A stretch of 64,000 nt of DNA from Rhineura floridana (GCF_030035675.1 NC_084495.1:7285001-7349000), one strand, 5' to 3'. Shown: positions 1 through 11,620, numbered from the stretch's first letter. The notes: generated by a model not told the origin, from the sequence alone. Made by a program: numbers and translations.

Positions 1-564
1 ATCATGACTGGCTTTGGTGAGCTCAGTTATTTTATGTACAGTGATAGTGATGCAGACCCTGGTGGCCCAGCACCAAACCCAAATGTAGAAATGGCAGAGC
101 CACCAAGTGGAGGTGTGAGTGGAAATAACAGCTCAAGTAGTGAAGGTCCTGATGCTGGACCAGGGGAGGCATATGAAGGCAGCAACGAAGGGGGCTCCAC
201 AGCTGGCGCTAGGCGGGAAGGACGGAATGCCAGGGGGTCAGTTACTTTTGAAGAAAGCGGCTCCCTCCCATTCCTTAGCTTGGCACAGTTTTTTCTGCTT
301 AATGAAGAGGACGATGACCAGCCAAGAGGGCTCACCAAAGAGCAAATTGACAACCTCGCCATGAGGAATTTTGGTGAAAGTGATGCTTTGAAAACCTGTA
401 GTGTGTGTATCACAGAATACACGGAGGGGAACAAACTTAGAAAGCTGCCTTGTTCTCATGAATACCATGTGCACTGCATAGATCGCTGGCTGTCGGAAAA
501 TTCCACCTGCCCGATTTGCCGCCGAGCAGTCTTGGCTTCCAGTAACCGAGAGAGTGTTGTCTAA
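1..564 (+). CDS. RLIM: RLIM (RNF12) E3 ubiquitin ligase, C-terminal part of last coding exon
   Basis: Open from base 1 (frame 1) to a TAA at 562-564, so 187 residues are visible and the protein start lies outside the window. A Ser/Gly/Glu-rich disordered stretch comes first. Next is a conserved block beginning [13 protein letters not shown], an acidic run, and a RING-H2 finger. In residues counted from the ATG at base 4, the metal ligands are C132, C135, C150, H152, H155, C158, C169 and C172, all present. The last four residues, ESVV, form a PDZ-type C-terminus. From family knowledge, RLIM is a nuclear RING E3 that ubiquitinates LIM-domain cofactors (LDB/CLIM) and REX1, and it promotes X inactivation in mammals. 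I recognise the finger and tail as nearly identical to mammalian RLIM. The paralogue RNF6 is the main alternative; the linker and tail favour RLIM. The gene points towards SLC16A2, tail to tail. Confidence 0.95.
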   Translation: MMTGFGELSYFMYSDSDADPGGPAPNPNVEMAEPPSGGVSGNNSSSSEGPDAGPGEAYEGSNEGGSTAGARREGRNARGSVTFEESGSLPFLSLAQFFLLNEEDDDQPRGLTKEQIDNLAMRNFGESDALKTCSVCITEYTEGNKLRKLPCSHEYHVHCIDRWLSENSTCPICRRAVLASSNRESVV

Positions 565-1226
565 GCCAGGTGTGAACTTTCAGCCGAGTACACAATGGGC
601 TAACCATGGGCAAAGAAGCTGCTTTTCTGTGGCCACTTTTTAATGTGGTGGTTATAAATGTAAAGCAAAGAGAAGGTGTGATCTTCCCTCATGAAATGGA
701 ATTAAAAAAAAAAAAAAGCTGTGTAGCAGAACCTTCTTGATTAAGGTCCTGAAAATAATAGTGGGTTTGTGTGGTCAATTAAAACACAAAACACACCACT
801 ACATTTGCCCAAAGACACTTGCCTGTTCTATTCTCTGTTTTCCAACACAAGCAAGGTTCACATCTTTCTTCCTCCTCCACCCCAGTGTGTAGTGGATGCT
901 GAAGATCTCAACATGGCTGTTCCCTGTGAAGAATCTAACTGGAGTCCTTCAGCTACATAGTCAGCCCATGCTTCACTGTGGAATAAAACAAAAACTCGCC
1001 AGAACAATGAAATTGCACCCCTCAGTCTGATTTTAGCTCCCTCCCTCCCACCTTCCTTGTATAGGGTATTGAATATGGTCATGTAAATAACACTAATCTT
1101 AGCCCTCTCCCACTGTACAGCTGTCTTAAGCCCAACACTATGGCACGCCATAGAATGGGCTGGTAGTTTAATGGGGATATTTATCTTGCTGTGGAAATAT
1201 ATTAATTAATTGCTTCTGCTTGTTTA

Positions 1227-1232
1227 AATAAA
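1227..1232 (+). promoter_or_regulatory. Candidate polyadenylation signal (AATAAA) for RLIM
   Basis: A canonical AATAAA is followed within about 30 bases by a T-rich stretch (ACTTTTGTTTT) that could serve as a downstream element. It is one of three candidates, and later sites may be used as well. Confidence 0.35.
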
Positions 1233-1619
1233 CACACTTTTGTTTTAAAAACTGTAAAGCTTTTTGTACAGACCAATAACTTCTCCAGTGCACTGCTGTA
1301 CTAATGCGTTTGGAACTGAAGCTACTATGGTTAGAAATGAGGATGTGTTGGTGTGACTCTCCATACCCAAAGTGAGCAAGATGGCAAAGAGCTGCTCTCA
1401 TCAGTGTTAAAGTCACAGCATTACGGTAACACGATAGAGCCAAATCAACCTAGCAGATAGAAGTGGGGTGGCTGTACTCCACTGTTTGGATGTAGGGGTG
1501 CCACTGAAAAGAAAATGGAAGACCTGCGAGGATCTCTCTCCCCATCCCCAGAGGGGGGGCTCTCAAAATACAAACCTTTAGTGGCCCAACCCTTCAAAAC
1601 AGTGGTTGGTTTTTATCCG

Positions 1620-1736
1620 TGGTGGCTAACCTTTAATCCTCCAGATGTTGGACTTCCATCAGCCCCAGCCTGCATGGCCTCATAGTCAGGGATGATGGGG
1701 TTTATAGTCCAGCAATAGCTGGAGCATCAAAGGTTC
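1620..1736. mobile_element. Palindromic hAT-type MITE, decayed copy
   Basis: This is one of about twenty copies of the window's commonest repeat. The left arm holds CTCCAGATGTTGGACT and CCATCAGCCCCAGCC; the right arm holds GATGATGGGG and TATAGTCCAGC, ending GGTTC. The arms are inverted copies of each other. The hAT assignment comes from better copies at 44855-44971 and 58708-58843, which have CANNG ends and 8-bp target duplications. Confidence 0.7.
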
Positions 1737-3159
1737 TACAATATCAGGAGCCTGGAAATAACGTTTACCTCCCCCACAATCCTGTAAGATTAGAGGATTA
1801 CAGGCAGGTGTATGCAAGGTGGTCTCTGCAAAGTTCTTTTACTGCTCTGGCTGTGCATTGGGAATCTACAGCTTTCAGCATCAGTCCCTCTAGTAGTGGC
1901 TTGTGTCTTTTTCTAAATGGCAGTTAAGTGGAATGTTTAAGGGGTGATACCAGTTCTAAAGGATAGTTTCTTGCTTTGAAGTGGAAGAGAAACTAGTATG
2001 TTGTTGGGATTTTTTAATTGCAGAGTGTGTGGTTTATCAAGAATCCTGTGAATTTCTCTATACATAAAACTTTAAGGCAGTTATTTAGAGATTCCCTTAC
2101 AAATCACACAGTTCCCTCTTTTATCCTGCATACATACTAAGAGTCTTGCTTATAGACTTGAGACTTCCATAATCTTTGATATATAAAAGATGACAATTTT
2201 CAGTAGGGTTTCTAGAAGCAGACACAACACACTCTTGCTGCTTAAGTATAATCTCTTTCAGCTAGAGAAGGATTTAACAGTGCCTCTTCTCCCTCTTCTT
2301 TTGCTGCCTTATAAATTATTATATTATAAATTATAAATCAAAATACAACATTTTGTGTGTCTGAGGTTGTTCCTCTACCATGGACTATTCATGCCTAGCA
2401 GCCAAGAGCAGCTTTCAAATAAAAATGCAGATAAAGGTAATCTTCTAATCTTGTTGGGAGATGCATTCTTTTTTTTTTCAAACATTAAAAGTGATTATTG
2501 GAGGAAAACTTGTCTGTATTTTCATTCAGAAATGCAGTGAAGCCTATATTAAAATGTTTATTGCAGATGTGCCCTTAACCTTTGCTTTGGCAGCACTCAA
2601 ATTGGACAGTAGAAGATAGGATGATTCCTCCTTTGCTGGCAGCAGTTCCTTTCTGAGCATGAAGGTCAATGTCTTCCAGGAGGTGCCGTTCTTAGACTAA
2701 ACTTTGCCCTTTGCTTTGTGTGAAATGGCAATGGTAGCCGCAGAATAGAGTTGCTCTCAACAAGTATTTGTTTCACTTAAAACTTCTGTGCTCTCTTCTT
2801 CCCCCCTCCCCCAAATGAAAAGTAGCCACTGGAATGTGCACAAAACACCTTGCTAGAGAGAGGGGCTGCTAATAATATAATAAAAGTAAAATCAGGTTTA
2901 TAAACAGCAGCCTGCCTGCTTCCTTACGGAGAAAGGCAGAAACGCTTTACACAAGTTGACTCCACCACCCTTCCCCCGCCCCCAGGCCTCATTAACACAA
3001 ATGTCTGTGCAGCCCAGCTAGCGTAAAACAGGTTTTTACACCGGCAACCTGTGGACTAACTTGCAACCTGACGTTACTTTTAGGGACTCGGCACGTTCTA
3101 AACCATGCTTGGGGGGTGGGGCAGGATGAAATAATCTCGGTAGTTCTTTTGTGACTTTG

Positions 3160-3360
3160 CAGTTCTCAAGAGCTCGTCTGGATCAGACCAAGCCCTCATC
3201 TAGCCCAGCACTCCTGTTGCCCTACAAGCAAGGCATGAAGGCAGCAGTCCTCTCTTGGCAGTTGTTCCCGGGCAATGTATTCAGTGATGCACTGCCCCTG
3301 AGGGTGGAGGTTCTGTGTAGCCATTGCCTCCTTGCATTTGTCAAGTTGTCTTTGACAGCT
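3160..3360 (-). mobile_element. CR1 LINE fragment (3' end, reverse orientation)
   Basis: It matches the reverse complement of the 3' part of the CR1 at 3636-5189. Shared blocks include GGATCAGACCAAG, CATCTAGCCCAGCA and ACAAGCA. It is old and diverged, and is only a tail fragment. Confidence 0.6.
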
Positions 3361-3635
3361 GCCTGTTTTACTGTTAAATGGGCCAAAGAGGGTATTGCCT
3401 GAGGTTTATGTGTTTCTAATAATGCCACCACCCTCTTCTCCCCCTGCCTCCTTTCCCCACTGTGTCACAGTCTTCAGAATCTGAGGAGACTTCCAAAAGC
3501 ATTTGGCAGCATGGGGGGAGTGGGTCTGGGGGGGGGAGTGGAAATATTCCCACTGAGCCTCCCAATCATCTTAAGACATTTATGTACTACTTAAATTATT
3601 TACATTTCTAAGCAGTGTACATAAAAACAAACCAT

Positions 3636-5189
3636 ACAGAAGGTGGCAAATGTAACGCCAATCTCCAAAAAGGGATCCAGAGGGGATCCCGGAAATTACA
3701 GGCCAGTTAGCTTAACTTCTGTCCCTGGAAAACTGGTAGAAAGTATTATTAAAGCTAGATTAACTAAGCACATAGAAGAACAAGCCTTGCTGAAGCAGAG
3801 CCAGCATGGCTTCTGCAAGGGAAAGTCCTGTCTCAGTAACCTATTAGAATTCTTTGAGAGTGTCAACAAGCATATAGATAGAGGTGATCCAGTGGACATA
3901 GTGTACTTAGACTTTCAAAAAGCGTTTGACAAGGTACCTCACCAAAGGCTTCTGAGGAAGCTTAGCAGTCATGGAATAAGAGGAGAGGTCCTCTTGTGGA
4001 TAAGGAATTGGTTAAGAAGCAGAAAGCAGAGAGTAGGAATCAACGGACAGTTCTCCCAATGCAGGGCTGTAGAAAGTGGAGTCCCTCAAGGATCGGTATT
4101 GGGACCTGTACTTTTCAACTTGTTCGTTAATGACCTAGAATTAGGAGTGAGCAGTGAAGTGGCCAAGTTTGCTGACGACACTAAATTGTTCAGGGTTGTT
4201 AAAACAAAAAGGGATTGCGAAGAGCTCCAAAAAGACCTCTCCAAACTGAGTGAATGGGCAGAAAAATGGCAAATGCAATTCAATATAAACAAGTGTAAAA
4301 TTATGCATATTGGAGCAAAAAATCTTAATTTCACATATACACTCATGGGGTCTGAACTGGCGGTGACCGACCAGGAGAGAGACCTCGAGGTTGTAGTGGA
4401 CAGCACGATGAAAATGTCGACCCAGTGTGCGGCAGCTGTGAAAAAGGCAAATTCCATGCTAGCGATAATTAGGAAAGGTATTGAAAATAAAACAGCCGAT
4501 ATCATAATGCCGTTGTATAAATCTATGGTGTGGCCGCATTTGGAATACTGTGTACAGTTCTGGTCGCCTCATCTCAAAAAGGATATGATAGAGTTGGAAA
4601 AGGTTCAGAAGAGGGCAACCAGAATGATCAAGGGGATGGAGCGACTCCCTTACGAGGAAAGGTTGCAACATTTGGGGCTTTTTAGTTTAGAGAAAAGGCG
4701 GGTCAGAGGAGACATGATAGAAGTGTATAAAATTATGCATGGCATTGAGAAAGTGGATAGAGAAAAGTTCTTCTCCCTCTCTCATAATACTAGAACTCGT
4801 GGACATTCAAAGAAGCTGAATGTTGGAAGATTCAGGACAGACAAAAGGAAGTACTTCTTTACTCGGCGCATAGTTAAACTATGGAATTTGCTCCCACAAG
4901 ATGCAGTAATGGCCACCAGCTTGGATGGCTTTAAAAGAAGATTAGACAAATTCATGGAGGACAGGGCTATCAATGGCTACTAGCCGTGATGGCTGTGCTC
5001 TGCCACCCTAGTCAGAGGCAGCATGCTTCTGAAAACCAGTTGCCGGAAGCCTCAGGAGGGTAGAGTGTTCTTGCACTCAGGTCCTGCTTGTGGGCTTCCC
5101 CCAGGCACCTGGTTGGCCACTGTGAGAACAGGATGCTGGACTAGATGGGCCACTGGCCTGATCCAGCAGGCTCTTCTTATGTTCTTATG
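3636..5189 (+). mobile_element. CR1-group LINE, 5'-truncated, well preserved
   Basis: It carries the reverse transcriptase and C-terminal part of ORF2 and a short 3' UTR. It ends in two copies of an 8-base unit (TTCTTATG) at 5174-5189, the kind of octamer end typical of CR1. The endonuclease half is missing, as expected from incomplete reverse transcription. The block CTGGACTAGATGGGCC near its end recurs at 49905-50012 and, reversed, in several other places, so this is a major family of the genome. Confidence 0.9.
3643..4983 (+). CDS. CR1 ORF2 reverse transcriptase, C-terminal 446 residues, uninterrupted
   Basis: This is a single open frame of 446 residues from the first Met after the truncation point to a TAG. 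RT motifs appear in order: NYRPVSLTS (residues 18-26), a motif A block around VYLDFQKAF with D90, VPQGSVLGP (147-155), and FADD with catalytic D178-D179 (176-179). The thumb-like C-terminal part contains LEYCVQFWSP and WNLLP. It copies element RNA into DNA at the target site. There is no promoter or endonuclease domain here, so this copy is dead by truncation, but the intact frame points to fairly recent insertion. The Met at 3643 is only the first in-frame Met, not a natural start. Confidence 0.88.
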   Translation: MANVTPISKKGSRGDPGNYRPVSLTSVPGKLVESIIKARLTKHIEEQALLKQSQHGFCKGKSCLSNLLEFFESVNKHIDRGDPVDIVYLDFQKAFDKVPHQRLLRKLSSHGIRGEVLLWIRNWLRSRKQRVGINGQFSQCRAVESGVPQGSVLGPVLFNLFVNDLELGVSSEVAKFADDTKLFRVVKTKRDCEELQKDLSKLSEWAEKWQMQFNINKCKIMHIGAKNLNFTYTLMGSELAVTDQERDLEVVVDSTMKMSTQCAAAVKKANSMLAIIRKGIENKTADIIMPLYKSMVWPHLEYCVQFWSPHLKKDMIELEKVQKRATRMIKGMERLPYEERLQHLGLFSLEKRRVRGDMIEVYKIMHGIEKVDREKFFSLSHNTRTRGHSKKLNVGRFRTDKRKYFFTRRIVKLWNLLPQDAVMATSLDGFKRRLDKFMEDRAINGY

Positions 5190-6227
5190 AAGCAATAAAT
5201 TTATATAAAAAATTGTGGCTAGCCTCGTCTTGAATTGGTGTAAGGTCCTAATGGAAGAGTTTGTTACACTTGCATTATATACCAGTGACATTTACGTCCT
5301 ACTGCTGGTTTTTAAAACCATGAAGTTTTTATTTGCAAGGTGCCTTGATGGTTGAAGTATAGAGTGCCTGCCAGGTAGCACAGCTTCCTCACTAGCCTCC
5401 ATAAACCTAATTTTCAATTTATTCAATGCCAGGGGTTGGTGGGTTGGTTGTTGCTCCACAAGTGGAAATGGATCCTTTGCTTCAGCTCCTTCACTTGATC
5501 TCCAAAGTTGGCTGGGAGTTTAAACCTAGCTGTGCATGCTTGTGCAGTTTGGTTCCCTGATGCCCCTGGATCTTTAAAACATTTCCCTTTTTCTCTGACG
5601 CCAACTCCATGTGTGATGGGTGGTGAGTGTGAGGGGCTTCAGTAATTCACAGAGAATTAAGTTCATTAGAGTGCTGGAAGAGAGGCGCTAATCTTGCCTT
5701 TCCATTTGTGGCCTCTGCAGCTGCTAAGCATCAAGCCTGTTGCAGGCCACGTAGCCCTATCCTACAGTCTGTATTTTGACCCCAGCATAGTATGATGTAC
5801 AGAAATGCGTATCACATTGTCCATGCACATCACTCCTTATAGAGGAGGAGGTTCCAGGTCATGTCCCTGAGGACTTAACCCATCTTTTTGAGCAGTGGAA
5901 AAAACAGGGAGAAGGGTATGGAATAAAGGGGAGGTGCATGACTGTGTGCAAGAGCAATGGTATGTTCTTAGGCCTGTAGATAAGCCTGAGAGATGCGGCA
6001 ACATCTGTTGCACTCTTTAAATGGGTTTGTCTGGTAACAACTGCAGCTTGCAATAACTGGCTTTTGGCGGGGGTGTGTGTGTATTTGGCCGCACTTTATA
6101 CTAAGCAATAGGTTCTAGATGCTGCTTTTGTGAAATGTGTTAATTTTTTTTGTAAAAGGTTTAAGACCAGATTTCCCACCAGCAAGCATGTATGCATTGC
6201 ATGCTTGCAACGTACATGCGGTAGAAC
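5190..6227. other. Intergenic, no recognised feature
   Basis: I see no gene-like frame, tandem repeat or familiar repeat family here beyond scattered low-complexity bases. It is probably old, decayed repeat or unique sequence. Confidence 0.5.
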
Positions 6228-6303
6228 AACCTACCCCAGCCGGTGACCTCCAGATGTTTTGGACTAACTCCTGCCCTGCCCCCCCAGCCAGTCCAGCTTG
6301 CAT
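6228..6303. mobile_element. hAT-type MITE, left half only
   Basis: It contains ACCTCCAGATGTTTTGGACTA followed by a decayed centre, matching the left arm of the common palindromic family. The right arm is missing or unreadable. Confidence 0.55.
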
Positions 6304-6891
6304 GTGACCGCTTTGCCTCTGGCTTCACCATGCTATTGCAGCGCATTTCCCTGGCTTTCACAGACGTGTGAAATATGTAGGACAAGCATCTATCATCTGG
6401 CTTGGTATTCAGCAACCACCACACAGTGACATGATTGTATGAACTGGACCTCACTATCCTGGGATGTGTAGGGAGACAGAAGTTTGCTAAGAATTTTTAG
6501 GGAGGGACTATTACAAGAAATGTAATCTTGCTGTTAGGTATGGCCAGTCACACAACCTCCTTACGTCACAGGTGCACCTGCTGGAGAGGACCCTGAGGGT
6601 CGAAGATTCAATTACGGAATGGGGAGGGACGGGTGTTTGGGCAGCTTGTGGGATTTCTCTGTCTGAGGTCAAGGCTGCAGGTTTGGTTGACAGGGTGAGG
6701 AAGCAACCCAACAACCTGTGGAAATGCAGTTGATAGGATAGGGAGTTGACATTCAGGATCTTCAGGTACCATTTTCAGTCATGCTAAGTACTCCACATGC
6801 AGGGTTATGTTTGTGTGAGAGACAGAGAGAGAGAGAGAAAGGAGACAGTGGTGTTGAGATGGATGCTTTATCGTCGTCAGCTCTCCAAACC

Positions 6892-6941
6892 GGATGAATG
6901 GACAACAAAATGGCAAATACGTTTCAGTATAAGTTAATGTA
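6892..6941 (+). mobile_element. Short CR1 fragment
   Basis: GGATGAATGGACAACAAAAT and TGGCAAATAC match the segment at about 4250-4299 of the good CR1 copy (TGAATGGGCAGAAAAATGGC). Both ends are lost. Confidence 0.55.
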
Positions 6942-7639
6942 GAGCGGAAGTAGGGAGCTTTTTTCAGCCCATGTGCTGCATCTCCATGAGGGGGAATCTT
7001 TGGGGGGCTGCATGCTAGTGGCCAGAGGCAAAAGTGGGTGAAGCAACAGATGTGACTCTTGCAATAGGATACATTCCAGCCAGGCAAAAGAAAAACACAA
7101 CACGTTTTCTCTATACATGCCCCCCCCATCCATGCAAGCTAGCGAGAGGCAGTATCCCAGTTCAGGAGGCAGTGCGGGCACACGCAGCACTCAAGGGCAC
7201 AGAGCCAGTGAGGAGGGAGGCCCACCAGCCCTGAGCTTCCCTGTTCCTGATGTCAGATGATGCACGTTGCCCCAAAACTCCCAATTATACATAGTGATGG
7301 GGTTTGAACCACCTGTGTAGAGAGAGAAAATATCCAGAAATGTGATCAAAAAACCAAAACATGACCGCTGGTGGAAAAACAGATGCAGTGCTTTCTTATT
7401 AAACCTAGCCTTATTTTACTACTTTGTAAACAAATTCATTAGCGCATACAATTTTAAAATATTTTTGACCTAATTTTTAGGGTATCTGCCCTCAGAAGGC
7501 AGTTTAGAATCTCAAAACGCTATGATCGTATAACAGTATTTTATATTGTATTACATTTGTGTGTGTTCATTGTTGACAAAATTCCTCACCTGCAGAGCTA
7601 GGTTAATAAATGACAAATGCAAATAATTATAATAATGTC

Positions 7640-7905
7640 AGTTACTAAAATTAAACAGCAAATAAAAGCATTTACTTAAAACACAGCATCATAAAATTAC
7701 CCAAATGGAAACTGGAATAAGTTTTTTTAAAACTCTCCTAATAGCCAACAAAGTAGGACTTGTACATACTTCTCTACAGAGGGTGTTCCAAGGATGGAGG
7801 GAGCCACCCCAGAAAAGCCCCTGTCTGGTACATGCTAACCTGACAGCTGCCCCCAGTGGGCCAGAGATCAGGCCCTCAGATGTCCATCTTAATGCTTGGG
7901 CAATT
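7640..7905 (-). mobile_element. L2-type LINE fragment, reverse orientation
   Basis: On the reverse strand the frame reads a degraded L2 ORF2 C-terminus (RQGLFWGG, then a WNTLC block and a TLLAIR-like segment). The A-rich stretch on the + strand just left of it (7620-7700) matches the L2 3' UTR layout also seen at 11100-11620. Confidence 0.5.
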
Positions 7906-7981
7906 TTGTGTTTTTATGAAATGTAAATGTATAAATCCTTTTTATTTTTGTTGAAACAATAATTAACCAATTTACCCAGAC

Positions 7982-8078
7982 TGGTATTCAATGCTAGTTG
8001 TACTTGGAGTACACCCATTGAAATTAATGGACATGACTAACCTAAATTCATTAATTTCAGTGGGTTTATTCTGAGTGG
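7982..8078. mobile_element. Palindromic MITE, family with ACCCATTGAAATTAATGG
   Basis: Two inverted arms meet around ACATGACTAACCTAAATTC. The arms carry ACACCCATTGAAATTAATGG and its approximate reverse. Sister copies are at 29800-29918 and 53731-53838. No coding capacity; superfamily not determined. Confidence 0.6.
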
Positions 8079-8084
8079 CTCAGG

Positions 8085-8357
8085 GGTTACGTGTCCTGCC
8101 ACATGTGCAGCCGTGGGCAAGCTGCATAGTCCCAAGAAGCCCAGCTGCCCCCCAGCTGGCAGTTGCGGACAAGGAAGGGGCTGGCTTGTGCAGCTATGGC
8201 AAGCTGAGCAGGCCCTAGCCAGCTAGGGAGGACTAGCCTCAGAGGGAGGTTGCAGAGCCTCACATGCAGAAGTAAACCCCCTCTGAATACCGCTTACCAT
8301 GAAATCCCTATTCATAGGGTCACCATAAATTGGGATTAACTTGAAGGCAGTCCATAT
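8085..8357 (+). mobile_element. Sauria-type SINE with BovB-like tail, diverged
   Basis: The right part (AACCCCCTCTGAATACCGC to GACTTGAAGGCA-like) matches the tail of the better SINE at 50450-50682, and that tail resembles the 3' end of the BovB LINEs at 39.3 and 40.8 kb. The left 130 bases are related to the tRNA-like head only loosely, so the start is approximate. Confidence 0.6.
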
Positions 8358-8699
8358 TCTGAATAAAACTTAATTTGAATACAATCTCTAATGTTGGAAG
8401 TGGACCCGCAAACTTGCAACCTGAGGCACCAAATCTCTTAATTTTTTCAACTAGGAGAATTGGGGGGGGGGAGTCAAATATAAAAACCATCAGCATTGTC
8501 ATAGATAAAATGAAGGTTTTATTCCCTATGCTTAGGAACAGCATGTATACTTCAGTGTTAACATGCAGAAACGTGGGCAATAAATTCTAAAGCTAAACAT
8601 CTCTGTAATGTAAAGGTAGCAAAACATTTGGATATTCAGTTTAACTTTTAAGTTCTTCAGGGGTATATCAACATCTGTGGTATGCCTGAACTCTTTTGC

Positions 8700-8745
8700 C
8701 TGCTTACCTGGAAGTAAATTCAGCAGAACTTGATTCTGAGTGAAC
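8700..8745. mobile_element. Short MITE remnant (GGAAGTAAATTCAG family)
   Basis: TTACCTGGAAGTAAATTCAG and the following GATTCTGAGTGAAC resemble the copy at 10540-10618. Too short to be certain. Confidence 0.35.
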
Positions 8746-8749
8746 ATGA

Positions 8750-10420
8750 GTTAGTTGCAAGTGTCAGTAACTTTGGTCAAGATTAGTTATCCTGTACCCA
8801 CATTTATAATCTGATTTTTATATCCTGTGCCATCCTAGCAAATAATGTCATTGAAAATATCAGCATAATGCAAGTTAATTTCTCAGTTCTGAATCTGTGT
8901 CTGAATGATCCTTAGCTTTGGATTTTGAACTTTGTGTATTTCAGAAAATAAAAGGCTCATATAAACTGAGACAATCAGTTTTGCTTACTTTTGTATGTTG
9001 CTCTGTTCCTGAAGTGTCCTTGTTTTGCAAACTCCTGTCACGTGATGCAGAAGATAGAGGAATCTGAGGCAAGGAAGAAGCAAGTGGGGTCAGAAGGCTG
9101 TGTGGCACAGGGGCTGTGCTGGTGGAGTATTCCCAGCAGATTCCTATGTTCTGCTCTTGAACCAAATACCTGAAGATGTTTGGGTTTTGACAGCACTTGA
9201 AATTATTTTTCTGCCATCAAGTCCTAGGAGTATCCCTACTTTTAGTAATCTGGTCAAGTGCACAGCACAGTTGTCACTGTTCACTTTTGACTGCTAAATC
9301 TTAAGAGATTTGCAGCTTTGTGAGTTGGTTATATCACGATCCTGCACGCTTTCGATACATTAGGAATAGGGAAACCTCGGGCCTGGGGGCCAAATCTGGT
9401 CCTCTGGACTTTCGCAGGCCACACACCTTGTCAAACCAGCTTAGTACTCTTTGAGTGTTTTTGCTTGGGTGCATGGCTCCTTGAATTGTGTTGATGCCTC
9501 TTGCTTGCCTGTATGAAGAGATTTGACTTTTTGTGCCTGGAAAGTAGGCTACTGTGCAAATGTAAGAGTCACACTGGTTGCCTGGTTCACTTTTGTCTTT
9601 GCTGCCACTAGTATGGGGCTCCTAAAAGGTTGCCCTTGGGCCGAAAAGGGTTCCCACTGCTGCTATATACTCACAGCGGACTCATTATCTGAGTGTAAAT
9701 CCTTCTGTAGCCAAAACAGCACCATCTACATACAAGAGGGAGGTGTTGGCAAGCTTGGAGGGAGGGAGAACCACTGCCCAATGAGGCCTGAGGATGCTCA
9801 GCGGCCACAGAGTACTGAGGGAGGAAAAACAGGGTGGGTAGGGGGAACAGAATGGAGTATCCGCGAAGAGGTCATGGCTGCCTAGCTACGTCCCTAAAAA
9901 GAGCTCTCCCTGCAACACTTTGTTTCAGGTCCCACCTGGATTTTAGAAAGTGTTCCACTCGGTCTTTCTCTAGCGACAATTGTATTGTCATTGTTTAAAT
10001 ATTTTTCTGGTTTCAGATTGCTCTTACGTGTTTTATTCTGTCAAGTTGCTTTAAGACTTTTTAAATTGTGTAACGAGAGTGATAATTGAAATTCTAATAA
10101 TAATAATAATAATTCTGAGAGAAAAAACATTTTTCTCCCCAATTTTTTATTTTCAACCCTCAGGTGTAAAACAATGGGAGAGAAACCCTTTATCCTGACC
10201 CTCCCCCCTTTTAAAAAGGTTAAAGCCTTTTTTCCCCCTTGCCCTTCAACTCTGGCTGTCCAAATCTCTCTCTTTCTGGCCTGCAGCTTTTGCCTGTTTG
10301 TGCCCAGAATTCCTTTCCAGTCTGTGTTTGCATTTATCTGTGAAATTAAATCCTCTCATATATGTATTTAAATAACACAACTTCATATTTAAATGCACAT
10401 TTTACTCTTGAAATGTGTAT
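8750..10420. other. Intergenic, no recognised gene
   Basis: No coding frame has family features. A GGGGGCCAAATCTGG-type block at about 9370-9420 looks like an old dispersed repeat. A short TAA run lies at about 10097-10112. Otherwise I see nothing that can be assigned. Confidence 0.45.
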
Positions 10421-10421
10421 T

Positions 10422-10488
10422 TAGAGAGATAGAGAGATAGAGAGATAGAGAGATAGAGAGATAGAGAGATAGATAGATAGATAGATAT
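10422..10488 (+). repeat. AGAGAT / AGAT microsatellite
   Basis: About seven tandem AGAGAT-type units grade into AGAT units. A purine-rich run of this length is probably length-variable between individuals. Confidence 0.95.
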
Positions 10489-10539
10489 TCAAACTGCTGT
10501 GAACTGCATCACATTTGCAGAGGCCTGGTGCTTTCCTAA

Positions 10540-10618
10540 CCATTTCTACTCAGAAGTAAGTCCTGTTGAATTCAGTGGGGCTCATTTCCAGATGAATAGG
10601 GCTAGGATTGAGCCTTAG
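10540..10618. mobile_element. Palindromic MITE, family with CAGAAGTAAGTCC
   Basis: TTCTACTCAGAAGTAAGTCC is followed by ATTCAGTGGGGCTCA and a tail block (TAGGGCTAGGATTGAGCC). The same family lies in reverse at 42830-42915. Superfamily undetermined. Confidence 0.6.
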
Positions 10619-10734
10619 TTGTGATCTGCAAATTAGTACGAGAGGTGGGGATCCATGCAGTTTCGAATAGAAATGTGCAAAGATCTAATTCCTTGGTGTG
10701 GTGGATAGGTCAAATAATTCACAAGCTCAGGTGA

Positions 10735-10778
10735 TGAAAAGCAAATTCCGTGTTAAGGCTTATTAGGAAAGGTAAGCG
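10735..10778 (+). mobile_element. Short CR1 fragment
   Basis: GAAAAGCAAATTCCGTGTTA and ATTAGGAAAGGTAAG match 4440-4480 of the good CR1 copy. It is a 44-base relic. Confidence 0.5.
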
Positions 10779-11099
10779 TGTAAGAAAAAAAATTCCTTCT
10801 ATGCAATTCATCTGCATGAGTCACTGTTCTGGGTATCTTGCATTGAGCACAGACTCCTGCAGAAATGTAATGGGCATCCTCCTCTCAGGGCAGATGATTC
10901 TGCTGCATTTCTGCATGGGGAATTGCACCCAGTGCAGAGACGCAGTGCATGTGCGCATTAAATATTCATATAGATTTTTAATTGTATTTTATTGCTTCTT
11001 TTATTTCTTATATTGTATTTTATTGTTACAATGTGAATTCTATGGAATGGAAATTGTTATAAAAATATCATTAAAATTATACACCATCTAGTGCAGCAC

Positions 11100-11620
11100 A
11101 TTACCATTGATTGAAACTTTATTTTTACCCCGCTCTTTTTCCAAACTGGAACTCAGGGCGGCTTACAAATAGAACTACATGTAGATAAAAACATAGAAAA
11201 ACATACAATTAAAATACAATTAAACTATGCACAACCTTAAAACCGTAAAAGGCACTTAAAAATCTAAAAACAATTTAAAATAATACAGATAATAATATAA
11301 AACAATAAAACAAGCCTTGTAAAGCCCAATTCTAAACACCTTCTATCCCAAAAGCCTGTTGGAATAAAAAAGTCTTTACTTGCCGATGGAAGGATGGCAA
11401 GGAGGGGGCCATTCGTGCCTCCCTAGGAAGGGAGTTCCAGAACCTAGGAGCAGCCACCGAGAAGGCCCTATCTCGCGTCCCCACCAATCGCACTTGCGAG
11501 GGTGTTGGGACTGAGAGAAGAGCCTCTCCTGAAGATCTCAGGGCACAGGCAGGCTCATATAGGGAGATTGCTACAGCAGGCAGAAAAGCCATTTCAGCCA
11601 AGACCTTCGGTAATTTTCAA
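11100..11620 (-). mobile_element. L2-type LINE, 3' end with ORF2 C-terminus
   Basis: The reverse strand at 11332-11601 reads a conserved L2 C-terminal block (RDRAFSVAAPRFWNSLPRE, then SFHRQVKTFLFQQAF). This is followed (lower coordinates) by an A-rich 3' UTR and the CCGCCCTGAGTTCC-type end. In this genome such ends finish in TAAATAAA-like tails. Confidence 0.8.

Larger units (their letters stand above)
565..3150 (+). other. RLIM 3' UTR and downstream flank (end not determined)
   Basis: No coding signal follows the RLIM stop. AATAAA hexamers are visible at 982-987, 1227-1232 and 2879-2884, and AT-rich stretches occur around 2035-2360. Mammalian RLIM has a 3' UTR of several kb, so much of this stretch is probably transcribed. 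A decayed hAT-type MITE lies at 1620-1736. The true 3' end cannot be fixed from sequence alone. Confidence 0.6.
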
